A stretch of 64,000 nt of DNA from Clostridia bacterium. Lineage in GTDB: Bacteria > Bacillota > Clostridia > Oscillospirales > Acutalibacteraceae. The position numbers were made by a program, and so were the translations under genes. Within the stretch, counting starts at the first letter, position 1. Each line of letters begins with the position of its first letter. This document shows positions 39,106 through 49,871 of the stretch, piece after piece. The stretch is taken from contig JAFXFC010000015.1 of the NCBI GenBank assembly GCA_017513525.1, positions 115,035-179,034 of the forward strand. The letters run 5' to 3'. Below the pieces are notes generated by a model, which made no database searches, had not been told where the DNA came from, and was given only the letters and a program-made list of their open reading frames with translations.

Positions 39106-39228
39106 AGTCTTCACCAAAACAATAATACTTATTTTTAACAAAAATTTCAATAATAATATTTATAAACAATTGAAAAAAAAATAAAAATATAGTAATATTA
39201 ATTTATATATATTTGGAGGAATATTATT

Positions 39229-39498
39229 ATGAAGGCTATAATAAGTGTAACAGGAAAAGATAATGTAGGAATCATCGCAGGTGTAAGCACAATCTGCGCT
39301 GAAAAAGGAGCAAATATCCTTGATATAACACAGAGTGTTTTAAGCGAATATTTTGCAATGATAATGCTTGCAGATATTGATGCTCTCAATATACCCTTCT
39401 CTGAATTTGTTGACCTGCTTTCGGAATACGGAAAAAGCAAAAATCTTCAGATACAGACCATGCATGAAGACATTTTCAATACAATGCACCAGATTTAA
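39229..39498 (+). CDS. ACT domain protein (UPF0237)
   Basis: An 89-residue stand-alone ACT domain, MKAIISVTGKDNVGIIAGVS, with the usual beta-alpha-beta-beta-alpha-beta pattern. ACT domains bind small ligands such as amino acids. It is always found beside a PFL/DUF711 gene, here 17 bases downstream, and probably regulates it. Confidence 0.88.
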   Translation: MKAIISVTGKDNVGIIAGVSTICAEKGANILDITQSVLSEYFAMIMLADIDALNIPFSEFVDLLSEYGKSKNLQIQTMHEDIFNTMHQI

Positions 39499-39515
39499 CG
39501 GAGGGCTTGTAAATT

Positions 39516-40874
39516 ATGATAAATACAGCTGATATTCTTGAAACCATAAATATGATACGGCAGGAAAATCTTGATATCCGTACTATTACAATGGGGATAT
39601 CATTATTGGACTGTGCGAGTGAAGACGAGCAAAGACTTCTTACAAACATATACGATAAAATAACAAAAAGCGCTGAGCACCTTGTAAAAACAGGTGAAGA
39701 AATTGAAAAGAAGTACGGTATTCCCATAGTCAACAAGCGTGTTTCCGTAACACCGATTGCACTTGTCGGGGGAAAGCACGGCGTTGATACATATGTAAAA
39801 ATTGCAAAAACTCTTGATAAAGCGGCAGATACACTGGGAATTAATTTCATCGGCGGTTTTTCAGCACTTGTCGATAAAGGCTTTACAAAGAGCAGTGAAA
39901 ATCTCATTGCCGCAATTCCCGAGGCGCTCAGCACCACGGGCAAGGTATGCTCCTCGGTAAATGTTGCTACGACCAAGGCAGGTATCAACATGGATGCTAT
40001 CCGCCTTATGGGTAAAACTATAAAAGAAACTGCATACCTTACAAGAGATAATTATTCCATAGGATGCGCAAAGCTTGTTGTTTTTGCAAATGTTCCTCAG
40101 GATAATCCCTTTATGGCAGGTGCGTTCCACGGTATCGGAGAACCCGAATGTGTTATAAATGTCGGAGTTTCCGGTCCCGGTGTTGTATCCTCTGCCATAT
40201 CCCGTGCAGGCGATTGCGATTTATCCGAGCTTGCCAATATAATAAAAAAGACCGCATTCAAGATTACAAGAGTAGGACAGTTAGTAGCTTCCGAAGCTGC
40301 CGAAAAGCTCGGAATTCCTTTCGGAATAGTTGACCTCTCTTTGGCTCCCACTCCCGCAATAGGTGACTCTGTTGCAAGAATTCTTGAAAACATGGGGCTC
40401 CAATGCTGCGGCGCTCACGGTACTACGGCAGCTCTTGCAATGCTTAACGATGCCGTTAAAAAGGGCGGTGTTATGGCGTCTTCACATGTCGGAGGACTTT
40501 CGGGTGCATTTATTCCCGTTTCCGAGGATGAAGGCATGATTGCAGCAGTTGCAAACGGTTCACTTACAATAGAAAAGCTGGAAGCCATGACAGCAGTATG
40601 CTCAGTGGGTCTTGACATGATAGCAATTCCCGGTGACACACCAGAAGCCGTGATTTCCGGTATTATTGCAGATGAAATTTCAATCGGTGTTGCAAACACC
40701 AAGACCACTGCAGTAAGAGTTATTCCCGCCTACGGTAAAAAAGAGGGCGACACAGTAAGCTTCGGCGGACTTTTAGGTTATGCACCCGTTATAAAGCTCA
40801 ATCACAATTCCCCCGAAAAATTTATTTCCCGCGGCGGCAGAATTCCTGCCCCCATTCACTCACTCAAGAACTAA
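39516..40874 (+). CDS. PFL family protein (UPF0210/DUF711)
   Basis: A 452-residue protein that is full length for the UPF0210 family: early [11 protein letters not shown], then [32 protein letters not shown], and glycine-rich later parts with [10 protein letters not shown]. The family has a glycyl-radical-like pyruvate formate-lyase fold relationship, but the reaction is unknown. Pairing with an ACT protein is conserved across Firmicutes and Archaea. Confidence 0.9.
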   Translation: MINTADILETINMIRQENLDIRTITMGISLLDCASEDEQRLLTNIYDKITKSAEHLVKTGEEIEKKYGIPIVNKRVSVTPIALVGGKHGVDTYVKIAKTLDKAADTLGINFIGGFSALVDKGFTKSSENLIAAIPEALSTTGKVCSSVNVATTKAGINMDAIRLMGKTIKETAYLTRDNYSIGCAKLVVFANVPQDNPFMAGAFHGIGEPECVINVGVSGPGVVSSAISRAGDCDLSELANIIKKTAFKITRVGQLVASEAAEKLGIPFGIVDLSLAPTPAIGDSVARILENMGLQCCGAHGTTAALAMLNDAVKKGGVMASSHVGGLSGAFIPVSEDEGMIAAVANGSLTIEKLEAMTAVCSVGLDMIAIPGDTPEAVISGIIADEISIGVANTKTTAVRVIPAYGKKEGDTVSFGGLLGYAPVIKLNHNSPEKFISRGGRIPAPIHSLKN

Positions 40875-40889
40875 GAAAGGACAATCAAC

Positions 40890-41411
40890 ATGACTTTTAT
40901 TGAAAAATTCGATTATCTTAAAAAAACTTATGCCTCAAAGGCTGATACAAAAAAAATCAAGGAAGACTTTTTCGCGGCACAGATAACTATGTCCGATGAA
41001 GACTGCGGCGGTACATTTTATGCTGCATTTATTGACGGCAAATTAAATTTTGAACCCTATGATTACCATGATAACACAGTTGCTGTAATTATAAATTCAG
41101 CACTTCTTGAAGAATGCATCAAAGGTGAGGCTGACCCCGTAAAGGAATATCTTGAAGGCCGTCTTCAGGCATGGGGCAATCTTGACCATGCACTCGGACT
41201 CATTGAATGTCTTAAAGGCACAAAGAAGACACCCGCAAAGAAAGCAGCCGAAAAAAAGGATGCAAAACCCGCGAAAAGAACAACAAAAAAGAAAACTGCA
41301 GAAACAGAAGAAGTAACAGCTTCTGAAGCTTCTGAAAAGGTTATTGAAGAACCGAAGAAAAAAGTAACCAGAAAGAAAACAGCAACAAAGAAAACAGCTG
41401 AAAAGGAATAA
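40890..41411 (+). CDS. SCP2-like domain protein with basic Lys/Ala tail
   Basis: A 173-residue protein. Residues 1-110 resemble an SCP2 sterol-carrier-type fold (GGTFYAAFIDGKLNFEPYDY, then LEGRLQAWGNLDHALGLIE). Residues 110-173 are a Lys/Ala/Thr tail like histone H1-type or RNA-binding tails (KKTPAKKAAEKK). The ligand is unknown. The tail may bind nucleic acid or the membrane, which would be odd for an SCP2 protein. Confidence 0.7.
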   Translation: MTFIEKFDYLKKTYASKADTKKIKEDFFAAQITMSDEDCGGTFYAAFIDGKLNFEPYDYHDNTVAVIINSALLEECIKGEADPVKEYLEGRLQAWGNLDHALGLIECLKGTKKTPAKKAAEKKDAKPAKRTTKKKTAETEEVTASEASEKVIEEPKKKVTRKKTATKKTAEKE

Positions 41412-41415
41412 AATA

Positions 41416-44400
41416 ATGACAAATCACACTGTTGATTTTATCAATGCTCTCACCTCGCCCGACCGCCGATACGGCGAGGTGCCTTTTTATTGGTGGAACG
41501 GTGATCCGCTTGAAAAAGAAAGGCTGACAAAGCAATTGGAGCAGCTTTCCGAAAAAGGACTTGCAGGTGTGCAGATAAACTATGCACACTTAAACGGCGG
41601 CGGTGAAGAAGGACTTCCCTTCGGCGGACACGGAAAAAGTATTCCCGGCACTCCCGAACAGTTTTCGGAGGAATGGTGGGAATTTTTTTCACATGCGGCA
41701 AAAGAATGTGAAAGACTCGGCATGAGTATCGGCATGGGAGATTATACTATTGCCTGGGTTGGTAACGGCTATTTTACAGACAAGATTTCAAACACTCCCG
41801 GTATGAATGCAAGAAATCTTAGCTGTGAAAGAAAAATGCTTTTTTCAGGTGATGAAGAAAGTTTTTCCGATAAAACACTTGCTGTCATTTATTACAGCGA
41901 CATGCAGTGTGAAAAACCTGTTATTATTTATGAGAAAGGAAAAGGAGTTATTTCTCCTATTCCCGGCATCAGCGAAGCTTACATAATAGAAGAACATATC
42001 ACGGAAAATTCCATAGATCCTATGAATCCCGATTGCGGGAAATTGCTCGTTGAATACTTTTTCATGGAATTTGAAAGACGGCTTCCCGAGCTTCAACCCG
42101 GAACACTCAATTATTTCTTTCAGGACGAGCTTATGTTCGGTGCAGATACCGGAACTCTCTGGAGTGATTCTTTAAGAAAAGGTATAGAAGAAAAATATTC
42201 ATACGATTTATTAGGTTTTCTTCCTCATTTATTTTACGATTTAGGAAATATCACTCCTAAAATCCGTCTTGATATAGCAGATGTTAAAACTGAAATTATG
42301 GAAAACTGCTACTTCAAGCCCATATACCAATATCACTCTTCAAGAGGTATGATTTACGGCTGTGATCAATCGGGAAGAGGTAAAGACCCCGCAGAATTTT
42401 CCGATTATTTCAGAACGGTACGTTGGTTTACGGCTCCCGGAAATGACACTCCCGGAAGAGCCGCAGATTTAATAAAAGTTAAGGTAAACAGCTCTATTGC
42501 ACATTTATATAACCGCCCGAGAGTATGGCTTGAGGGCTATCACAGTTCAGGCTGGGGTACAACTCTTGAAAGTATTACCGCTCCCACAAGTGATAATTTT
42601 ATTTTCGGCGCAAATCTTTTAAATCTTCACGGACTTTATTATTCCACAAACGGTGGATTTTTTGAATGGGCACCGCCCGATTTTCATTTCAGAATGCCCT
42701 ATTGGGATGATGAAAAAAACTGGCTCGATAAATACAAAAGGCTTTCACAGCTTCTCACAACAGGAAAACACCGCTGTGATGCCGCAATATACTATCCTGT
42801 CTCTTCATGTGACTACGGAGAAAATCACGAAAGTTGCATTGAAACTACATTCAATTGTGCCGAGTATCTTTTTTCTAACGGTGTTGATTTTGATTTCATT
42901 GATTTCCAGTCTATCACAAATGCAAAATGTGAAAACGGAAGAATAATCACTCCCGAAGAAGAATACAAGGTGCTTATTTTTGCAGGTGTTGACTGCATAA
43001 GATATTCCTCAATTATAAAGGCAAAAGAGCTTATGAATGCCGGCGGATGTGTTATTTTCTGCGGCTTAACACCTTATGCCTCTGACAGAAAAGGGAAAAA
43101 CGATGATGTTCTTGCAAATGATATCATCGGAATGCTCTCTCACCCCAATTGTATTCTCGCAGCATCTCCTAAAGAAGCTCTTAACTTCATTAATTCAAGA
43201 ATTACCAGAAGCTTTCTTCCCGAAAATATGTACTCGGATGAAAAGGTTTATGTACATACAAGAATTCACGGAGATGACAAGCTCTTTTTTGTAAGATATG
43301 CGCCCAAAGACAGTGTCTGCAGATTTGAAGCAGAGGGAATTCCGTATCTTCTTGACAGCGAAAACGGAGAAATCATAAGACTTTCGGGCACTGTTGCAAC
43401 AGAGGGCTTTTCATTCATAAAAATGCCTCTCACAGAGGATAAGGACACACTTATTCTCTTTACATATGATGATATTGACTTTGACAAGGAAATAAACACT
43501 TCAGGTTTTTCTGAAGAAGAGGTTAAAGAAATCATATCTCTTGACGGTTACTGGGATTTTTCACTTATTCCCACACTTGATAATACTTACGGTGATTTCT
43601 ATTTACCGAAAGGCGGTATCATAGGCGCGCAGGCAAGATTTTTTGATGTAAGTGCCGTAAAGGATGAAAATGAAATCCCCGAAAACTATGAGTATTCGTC
43701 CCTTCCCTATTGCACATCAGCTGCAATAAAAAAAATACACTGTAGTAAAAACCAAAAAGAGCTGTGTGCATTTTTATATAATACCCCTGATTTTCTTCAA
43801 AATAACAGTTTTGTTTTTGAAGATAATGATTATATTATAAACACTCCGCTTCTTCATGAAAGATATTATTATCATTCAGAAGAATATACCGCCTCTCTTC
43901 ATGAACAGGGACATCACGGTCTTAAGGGTAGAGTTTATGACGATAACATTATTTTCACTGAAGACTGCATTTTTGCGACTTTTGTTTATTCCGAAGAAGA
44001 TCAGGCAGCAAATTTAATCTTCGGAGATATAAAACCCGAATTTACATTACTCAACGGCAAGGAAACACAAGAAGGTAAGGTATTTTTAAATAAAGGTAAA
44101 AATCTTTTGCTCTTATCATTTAACTATGATAAAAACACTGTTCCAAACTACAGAAATAACGGGGAAATAAAGAGAACCTCCGTTCATATCACAAAAGAAG
44201 ATCCAAAAAAATGTACCGAGCCCTTGAGTGTATCTTCCTTTGCTAATCCCGATTATTTCAGATTTTCGGGAAATGACAAAGAAAATACCGTTTTCTGCTA
44301 CAAAGTTAATACCGTTCCAGCACTTTGCGAAATGGAAATGAATATTTTCGGTGAGCTTTTATGTGCTTATAATAACGGCGAAAATATGGATATCTGTTAT

Positions 44401-44928
44401 ATTGGCAAAGGGAATTTCGGTGGAAATAAATATAGTGCTAAGGTAAAAAATATATCCCCCGATGTTTCTGAAGCAGTTTTTTATATCAAGGCACAAAAAG
44501 GCTTCGAATACACATCAGTAATACCCGAGCCTGTGTCACTCACCTGCACAAAAGGTCGGATTTTACTGGGAGATCTCACAAAAACAGGGGCACTCATAAA
44601 TTATTCGGGCAAAGTTGTATACGAGAAAGAAATAGAGCTTCAAAAGCTTTATCCCGATGAAAAATTCTATATTGATATTGAAGATGCGGCAGCCACTCTT
44701 AATATTGAAATAAACGGAAAAACAGCCGCCGTATTCACTTACCGTCCCTTCTCTCAGGATATTACACCGTTTATAGTTCACGGCAATAATCACATAAAAA
44801 TCACGGTATCAAATACTCTTTGCAATCACTATTCAACAATACCGTCAAAATATTCAAACTTCCCGCGTGATGCAAGTTTCGGACTTATAGGTCCCGTTCA
44901 TATAAGGATTACCGAAAAAACTTATTAA
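41416..44928 (+). CDS. GH106-like glycoside hydrolase, likely alpha-L-rhamnosidase
   Basis: A 1170-residue cytoplasmic enzyme without signal peptide. The catalytic part shows PFYWWNGDPLEKERLTKQL, GLAGVQINYAH, FFQDELMFG and WLEGYHSSGWG, in the order seen in the large GH106-type proteins. C-terminal beta domains follow, including a galactose-binding-like part (LDGYWDFSLIPTLD). It is 14 bases before a GH3 gene with the same orientation. The pair could release rhamnose and then glucose from plant glycosides. Substrate is inferred. Confidence 0.72.
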   Translation: MTNHTVDFINALTSPDRRYGEVPFYWWNGDPLEKERLTKQLEQLSEKGLAGVQINYAHLNGGGEEGLPFGGHGKSIPGTPEQFSEEWWEFFSHAAKECERLGMSIGMGDYTIAWVGNGYFTDKISNTPGMNARNLSCERKMLFSGDEESFSDKTLAVIYYSDMQCEKPVIIYEKGKGVISPIPGISEAYIIEEHITENSIDPMNPDCGKLLVEYFFMEFERRLPELQPGTLNYFFQDELMFGADTGTLWSDSLRKGIEEKYSYDLLGFLPHLFYDLGNITPKIRLDIADVKTEIMENCYFKPIYQYHSSRGMIYGCDQSGRGKDPAEFSDYFRTVRWFTAPGNDTPGRAADLIKVKVNSSIAHLYNRPRVWLEGYHSSGWGTTLESITAPTSDNFIFGANLLNLHGLYYSTNGGFFEWAPPDFHFRMPYWDDEKNWLDKYKRLSQLLTTGKHRCDAAIYYPVSSCDYGENHESCIETTFNCAEYLFSNGVDFDFIDFQSITNAKCENGRIITPEEEYKVLIFAGVDCIRYSSIIKAKELMNAGGCVIFCGLTPYASDRKGKNDDVLANDIIGMLSHPNCILAASPKEALNFINSRITRSFLPENMYSDEKVYVHTRIHGDDKLFFVRYAPKDSVCRFEAEGIPYLLDSENGEIIRLSGTVATEGFSFIKMPLTEDKDTLILFTYDDIDFDKEINTSGFSEEEVKEIISLDGYWDFSLIPTLDNTYGDFYLPKGGIIGAQARFFDVSAVKDENEIPENYEYSSLPYCTSAAIKKIHCSKNQKELCAFLYNTPDFLQNNSFVFEDNDYIINTPLLHERYYYHSEEYTASLHEQGHHGLKGRVYDDNIIFTEDCIFATFVYSEEDQAANLIFGDIKPEFTLLNGKETQEGKVFLNKGKNLLLLSFNYDKNTVPNYRNNGEIKRTSVHITKEDPKKCTEPLSVSSFANPDYFRFSGNDKENTVFCYKVNTVPALCEMEMNIFGELLCAYNNGENMDICYIGKGNFGGNKYSAKVKNISPDVSEAVFYIKAQKGFEYTSVIPEPVSLTCTKGRILLGDLTKTGALINYSGKVVYEKEIELQKLYPDEKFYIDIEDAAATLNIEINGKTAAVFTYRPFSQDITPFIVHGNNHIKITVSNTLCNHYSTIPSKYSNFPRDASFGLIGPVHIRITEKTY

Positions 44929-44942
44929 GGAGATAGAAAAAA

Positions 44943-47363
44943 ATGAAGCTTCCGAAACCCATAAATAAGATTGTAAGCAAAGTTGTGAATTCAGTTTCAC
45001 AGACCTCCAACAAGGATATAGCCGAAGGCTTTTCAATGGCAGAGGGTATTGATGCTCTGTCAAGAAAAGCCGCTGCAGAAAGCGTTGTTCTTCTTAAAAA
45101 TGACGGCATTCTACCGCTTCTTCCCGAAGAAACCGTTTCCCTGTTCGGCAGAGTTCAGAGTGATACTTTTTATGTAGGCTATGGCTCAGGCGGCGATGTA
45201 AATGCACATTATAAAGTAAGCTTTACCGAGGGTCTTAAAAATGCCGATGTGAAGATTAATAAAGACTTACTGAAAACTTACGACACCTGGCGCAAAAAAA
45301 ATAAGCCTGATGACGGCTTCTGGGGCAACTGGCCCATGTGCTATGAAGAAATGCCTCTTGATTATGATACTGTAAGCACCGCTTCCGAAAACAGCGATAT
45401 AGCATTGGTTTTCATCGGAAGAGCTGCAGGTGAGGACAGAGAAAACACTCTCGAAAAGGGAAGCTTCTATCTCACCGAGGATGAAGAGCATATGCTGCTT
45501 CTTGTAAGCCGTTGCTTTAAGAAATGGGCGGTTGTTCTCAATATCGGCAATATAATTGATTTTTCATGGATAGAAAAATACTCCGTACCCTCTGTTTTAA
45601 TTGCATGGCAGGGCGGCATGGAAGCCGGAAACGGACTTGCTGATGTTTTAACGGGCAAGGTATCTCCCTCTGGTGCTCTTACAGATACGATTGCTTTGAA
45701 ATATGAAGACTATCCCTCATCAGATAATTTCGGCGGCAAGGATAAAAATACATATGCCGAGGATATTTTTGTAGGCTACAGATATTTTGAGACCTTCGAT
45801 AAGGAAAAGGTTTTATATCCCTTCGGCTTCGGTCTTTCATATACCGATTTTATATTAAAGGATATTGATTTTTCCGTTGGCAGTGACGGCATAAATATCA
45901 GTGCAGTTATTAAGAATGTTGGAAAAACTGCGGGTAAAAAATCCGTTCAGTTATATATAAATCAGGAAAATTCCGAAATTGCCGTTCCCGCACTTGCTCT
46001 TAAGGGATTCAAAAAGTCCAAAGAGCTTTTACCTGATGAAGAAGAGCATTTGCATTTCTCGCTTTCTTTTTATGAGTTCTCATCATATGACGATTCGGGA
46101 ATAACGGGACATAAGAGTGCTTATGTTTTAAGTAAGGGCGAATATAATTTCCTGTTAGGCTTTGATGTAAGAAACACTCTTGCAGCCGGCACATTAAAAA
46201 GAGATGAAACCAAAGTCATAGAACAGCTCACAGAGGCTTCTGCCACCGAAGAAAAGAATGCATTTATGCGTCTTCGTCCTCTTTATAATAACGGAAATAT
46301 CCATCAAACCTTTGAGCCTGCTCCCGTAAGAACGGTTTCACTAAAAGACACTATAACAGAAAATCTTCCCGAAACACTCAATATGAATGTGGGACTTAAA
46401 TACACCCTTGATGATGTTAAAAACGAAAAGATCACAATGGATAATTTCGTTTCAACTCTTTCCTATGACGAGCTTGAAGCAATTTCAAGAGGCGACTATG
46501 TTATGAATTCTCCTCTCGGAGCCAAGGGTAACGCAGGTGTTTTCGGCGGAGTTCTCCCCTCTTTAAGAGATAAGGGTGTTCCCCCCATCACAACAACCGA
46601 CGGCCCCTCAGGCATTCGTCTTGCTGCATACAGTGCACTTTTCCCCTGCGGCACGGCACTTGCCTGCACATGGAATGAAGAGCTTGTAAAGGAGCTTTAC
46701 AGCCTTCTCGGAAAAGAAATGCGAGAAAGAGGCTCGGATATTCTTTTAGCTCCCGGAATGAATATCCACAGAAATCCCCTTTGCGGAAGAAACTTTGAAT
46801 ATTTCTCAGAAGACCCCGTTGTGGCAGGAGTTATGGCTGCAGCAGTTGTTGTGGGCCTGCAGTCTTCAGGTGTCAGTGCCTGTCCCAAGCATTTCGCCTG
46901 CAACAATCAGGAAGTCAGAAGAACTAAGAATAATTCTGTGCTGTCCGAAAGAGCACTTCGTGAAATTTATCTTAAGGGCTTTGAAATTTGCGTAAAAAAA
47001 GCAAAGCCTTTGAATCTTATGACTTCATATAATAAGATAAACGGTGTGTGGGGACATTATAATTATGACCTTGTAACAACCATTCTTCGAGGTGAATGGG
47101 GCTATGAGGGTGCAGTTATGACCGACTGGTGGATGCAGTCTTCAGCTTCACCGGAATTTCCCAATGTAAAAGACCAAGGCTACAGAGTAAGAGCAGGTGT
47201 CAATGTTCTGATGCCCGGCGGCGACAGAACAGGTAAAAGACAGCCCGACGGCACACTTCTGGGCTCACTCGGAAAAGAAGGCGGCATAAAAACGGGCGAA
47301 ATGCAGAAAAACGCCGCAGAAATCCTTAAAATGATAATCTCTCTCCAGAAAATCAGAGATTAA
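44943..47363 (+). CDS. GH3 beta-glucosidase with swapped domain order
   Basis: An 806-residue glycoside hydrolase family 3 enzyme. Unlike most members, the (alpha/beta)6 sandwich (LRKAAAESVVLLKND-like start, SVLIAWQGGMEAGNGLADVL) and the fibronectin-like domain (LYPFGFGLSYTDF) come first. The TIM barrel comes last (TTDGPSGIR, RNPLCGRNFEYFSEDP, KHFACNNQE). The nucleophile is Asp728 in AVMTDWWMQ. The same order is known from Ruminococcus and Butyrivibrio enzymes. It has AAGGAG and no signal peptide, so acts inside the cell. Confidence 0.92.
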   Translation: MKLPKPINKIVSKVVNSVSQTSNKDIAEGFSMAEGIDALSRKAAAESVVLLKNDGILPLLPEETVSLFGRVQSDTFYVGYGSGGDVNAHYKVSFTEGLKNADVKINKDLLKTYDTWRKKNKPDDGFWGNWPMCYEEMPLDYDTVSTASENSDIALVFIGRAAGEDRENTLEKGSFYLTEDEEHMLLLVSRCFKKWAVVLNIGNIIDFSWIEKYSVPSVLIAWQGGMEAGNGLADVLTGKVSPSGALTDTIALKYEDYPSSDNFGGKDKNTYAEDIFVGYRYFETFDKEKVLYPFGFGLSYTDFILKDIDFSVGSDGINISAVIKNVGKTAGKKSVQLYINQENSEIAVPALALKGFKKSKELLPDEEEHLHFSLSFYEFSSYDDSGITGHKSAYVLSKGEYNFLLGFDVRNTLAAGTLKRDETKVIEQLTEASATEEKNAFMRLRPLYNNGNIHQTFEPAPVRTVSLKDTITENLPETLNMNVGLKYTLDDVKNEKITMDNFVSTLSYDELEAISRGDYVMNSPLGAKGNAGVFGGVLPSLRDKGVPPITTTDGPSGIRLAAYSALFPCGTALACTWNEELVKELYSLLGKEMRERGSDILLAPGMNIHRNPLCGRNFEYFSEDPVVAGVMAAAVVVGLQSSGVSACPKHFACNNQEVRRTKNNSVLSERALREIYLKGFEICVKKAKPLNLMTSYNKINGVWGHYNYDLVTTILRGEWGYEGAVMTDWWMQSSASPEFPNVKDQGYRVRAGVNVLMPGGDRTGKRQPDGTLLGSLGKEGGIKTGEMQKNAAEILKMIISLQKIRD

Positions 47364-47649
47364 AAAACTCACGGGTTGTATTTGGCGCGGTAGCGCCGCT
47401 TAAAGTTTTCGTTGACCTTTTTCAAAAGGTCACGGTGTCAAGAGGCGCTGCCTCTTGTCGCACTCCGCAGAGTGCGAAACACTCAACGCTTCAACGAGCG
47501 CAGGAAGGTTTCAGGGAACCCTCGCCGGGGGTTCCCTGAGTGCGAAGCACAATAAAAGTTTTATATAAAATCCCATAAATTCCCGCAAAAAACCGTTCGC
47601 CTTTCAGCGAACGGTTTTTTATATCAAATTTATGTTGTTTTGAAATTTA
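47364..47649. repeat. Intergenic mosaic of short hairpins, ending in a bidirectional terminator
   Basis: No gene is seen. Successive small palindromes occur, such as GGCGCGGTAGCGCC, GACCTTTTTCAAAAGGTC, AAGAGGCGCTGCCTCTT, CGCACTCCGCAGAGTGCG and GGGAACCCTCGCCGGGGGTTCCC. The last hairpin (47587-47620, CCGTTCGC/GCGAACGG flanked by A- and T-runs) is a terminator for both convergent genes. Confidence 0.75.
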
Positions 47650-49710
47650 TCAAAGCTTCATTGCAACGTCCCATGCCTGCCAGATAACGGTACGCAGATT
47701 TCCTACCTTGCAAGCGTCACCGATTATGTGAACATTCTTGCCCTTGGGAGCAACGGGAGCAGGCTTGTAGCCTACGGAAAGAATTACGTTATCGCAGGGG
47801 ATATCGGTCTTTTTGCCGTTCTTATCCATAACTGTTACACCGTCGTTACGGATTTCTGTTGTCTTTGTTTCGAGATATACGGGAACCTTATTTGCCTTGA
47901 AGCAGTCACGAAGGAAGCTTGTGTTTGCAAGTGCAACACCGGGAGTGGTGATAAGGTCATCGAGCATTTCAATGATAACGGGCTTCTTACCCTGAAGGAA
48001 TAAGTCGTAAGCAATTTCACAGCCTGTAAGACCGCCGCCGACGATAACAACATTTTCACCGACAGTCTTTTCGCCGAGAAGGTATTCGCAGGCTTCAATA
48101 GCATTATCTGCACCGGGAACGGGAATCTTATTTGCAACGGCACCTGTTGCGATAATAACTTCATCTGCACCGAGAGCTTCAACATTCTTTACTTCAACAT
48201 TGAACTTAACTTCGATGGGATACTTTGTCATTTCTCTTCTGTACCAAGCGATAAGATCACGGTCTTTTTCCTTGAAAGAGGGAGCAGCTGCAGCAATGAA
48301 TACACCGCCGAGCTTATCTGTCTTTTCATAAAGAGTTACCTTATGACCTCTCTGTGCGAGTACCAATGCAGCTTCCATACCGCCGATACCGCCGCCGATA
48401 ACTGCAATATTCTTCTTTTTCTTTGCTCTTTCAATCTTATATTTCTTGGACTGCATGGTCTTGGGATTAAGAGCACAACGAGCAAGTCCCATAGTATCGA
48501 AAAGATCCTGAGTATTTGCGTGTCCCTTTGAGGATGAGAAATTGAAGCAACCGCTGTGGCAGCAGATACAGGGCTTGATGTCCTCAAGTCTGTCTTCAAT
48601 GATCTTTGTTATCCATTCGGGGTCTGTAAGGAACTGACGGGCAACACCGACACCGTCTATCTTACCGTCTGCTATAGCTTCTGCTGCAACAGAAGCATCC
48701 ATTCTACCTGCACAAACAACGGGAATATCAACAAATTTTTTGATATGTGCAACATCCTCAAGGTTGCAGTTTTCGGGCATATACATCGGAGGATGTGCCC
48801 AATACCATGAATCATATGTACCGTTATCAGCATTGAGCATATCATAGCCTGCATCCTGAAGATACTTTGCAGCTCTTTCGGATTCAGCCATATTTCTGCC
48901 GACTTCTGTGTAATCTTCACCGGGCATTGCGCCTTCGCAGAAGCCCTTCATCTTTGATTCAACGGAATAACGAAGAGAAACGGGATAATCGTCACCGCAG
49001 GCGCTCTTTATAGCCTTAACAACTTCTGCAGCAAAACGGTATCTGTTTTCAAAGCTTCCGCCGTATTCATCGGTACGCTTATTAAAAAATTCAATAGCAA
49101 ACTGGTCAAGAAGATAGCCTTCATGAACTGCGTGAACTTCAACACCGTCAACACCTGCATCACGGCAGAGCTTTGCAGTTTTTGCGAATGCTTCAATGAT
49201 TTCGTGAATCTGCTCAACTGTCATTTCGGGACAGATGATATCATGAGCCCAACGGGAAGGCTGTGCACTGGGAGAAGCAAGCTCATGTGATGTATCAAGA
49301 AGAGGCTTAATAAGTGTTCTTGTTACCTTATTTTTGTGAAGAGGAGCAATAAGATCGGTAATAGCCCAGCTTCTGCCCATACCTGCAGTGAGCTGAACAA
49401 ATAATTTTGCGCCTGTTTTATGGATTTCATCCATAAACTCTTTTAATTCTTCAAACATCTTGGGGTTCTGCCAGAGCCATTTACCCCAGAATGTATCTCT
49501 GAGAGGTGCAATACCGGGGATGATAAGACCTACATTATTGTTTGCTCTTTCAATAAAAAGCTTTGCTGCTTCCTTGTCGAAATGGCAGCCGCCAAGCTCA
49601 AACCAACCGAAAAGTGATGTTCCGCCCATGGGACACATAACTATTCTATTTTTGATCTCACAGTTACCTATCTGCCAAGGGGTAAACAGTGCCTCGTATT
49701 TACTATCCAT
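47650..49710 (-). CDS. NADH:flavin oxidoreductase / 2-enoate reductase family
   Basis: A 686-residue three-domain enzyme. Residues 1-370 are an old-yellow-enzyme TIM barrel (NRIVMCPMGGTS, GVDGVEVHAVHEGYLLDQF, NKRTDEYGGSFENRYRF). Then a 4Fe-4S cluster site (CICCHSGCF with later Cys) and FAD- and NAD-binding domains (AVIGGGIGGMEAA, NVVIVGGGLTGCEIAYDL) follow. It is full length for the FadH/2-enoate reductase/BaiCD-like group, which reduces activated C=C bonds. The substrate cannot be read. It stands alone. Confidence 0.9.
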   Translation of the reverse strand: MDSKYEALFTPWQIGNCEIKNRIVMCPMGGTSLFGWFELGGCHFDKEAAKLFIERANNNVGLIIPGIAPLRDTFWGKWLWQNPKMFEELKEFMDEIHKTGAKLFVQLTAGMGRSWAITDLIAPLHKNKVTRTLIKPLLDTSHELASPSAQPSRWAHDIICPEMTVEQIHEIIEAFAKTAKLCRDAGVDGVEVHAVHEGYLLDQFAIEFFNKRTDEYGGSFENRYRFAAEVVKAIKSACGDDYPVSLRYSVESKMKGFCEGAMPGEDYTEVGRNMAESERAAKYLQDAGYDMLNADNGTYDSWYWAHPPMYMPENCNLEDVAHIKKFVDIPVVCAGRMDASVAAEAIADGKIDGVGVARQFLTDPEWITKIIEDRLEDIKPCICCHSGCFNFSSSKGHANTQDLFDTMGLARCALNPKTMQSKKYKIERAKKKKNIAVIGGGIGGMEAALVLAQRGHKVTLYEKTDKLGGVFIAAAAPSFKEKDRDLIAWYRREMTKYPIEVKFNVEVKNVEALGADEVIIATGAVANKIPVPGADNAIEACEYLLGEKTVGENVVIVGGGLTGCEIAYDLFLQGKKPVIIEMLDDLITTPGVALANTSFLRDCFKANKVPVYLETKTTEIRNDGVTVMDKNGKKTDIPCDNVILSVGYKPAPVAPKGKNVHIIGDACKVGNLRTVIWQAWDVAMKL

Positions 49711-49871
49711 AAATAAGCCATCCTTTCTTTAGAAAACACATATTTTCCATTATACTAAGTATATAAAAAAGCAAGAAATATGTCAAGGAAAAAAGAACGA
49801 CTGTGTTAAAAATATATCAATTTATAATATTCCGAAAAATGAGAAAAATAAAGTTTGAAAGGCGTGATATT

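Noticed and set aside
39476..39991. A 171-residue open frame opposite the PFL gene
   Set aside because: The PFL/UPF0210 protein on the other strand is strongly conserved and complete, and this frame has no motif or start signal.
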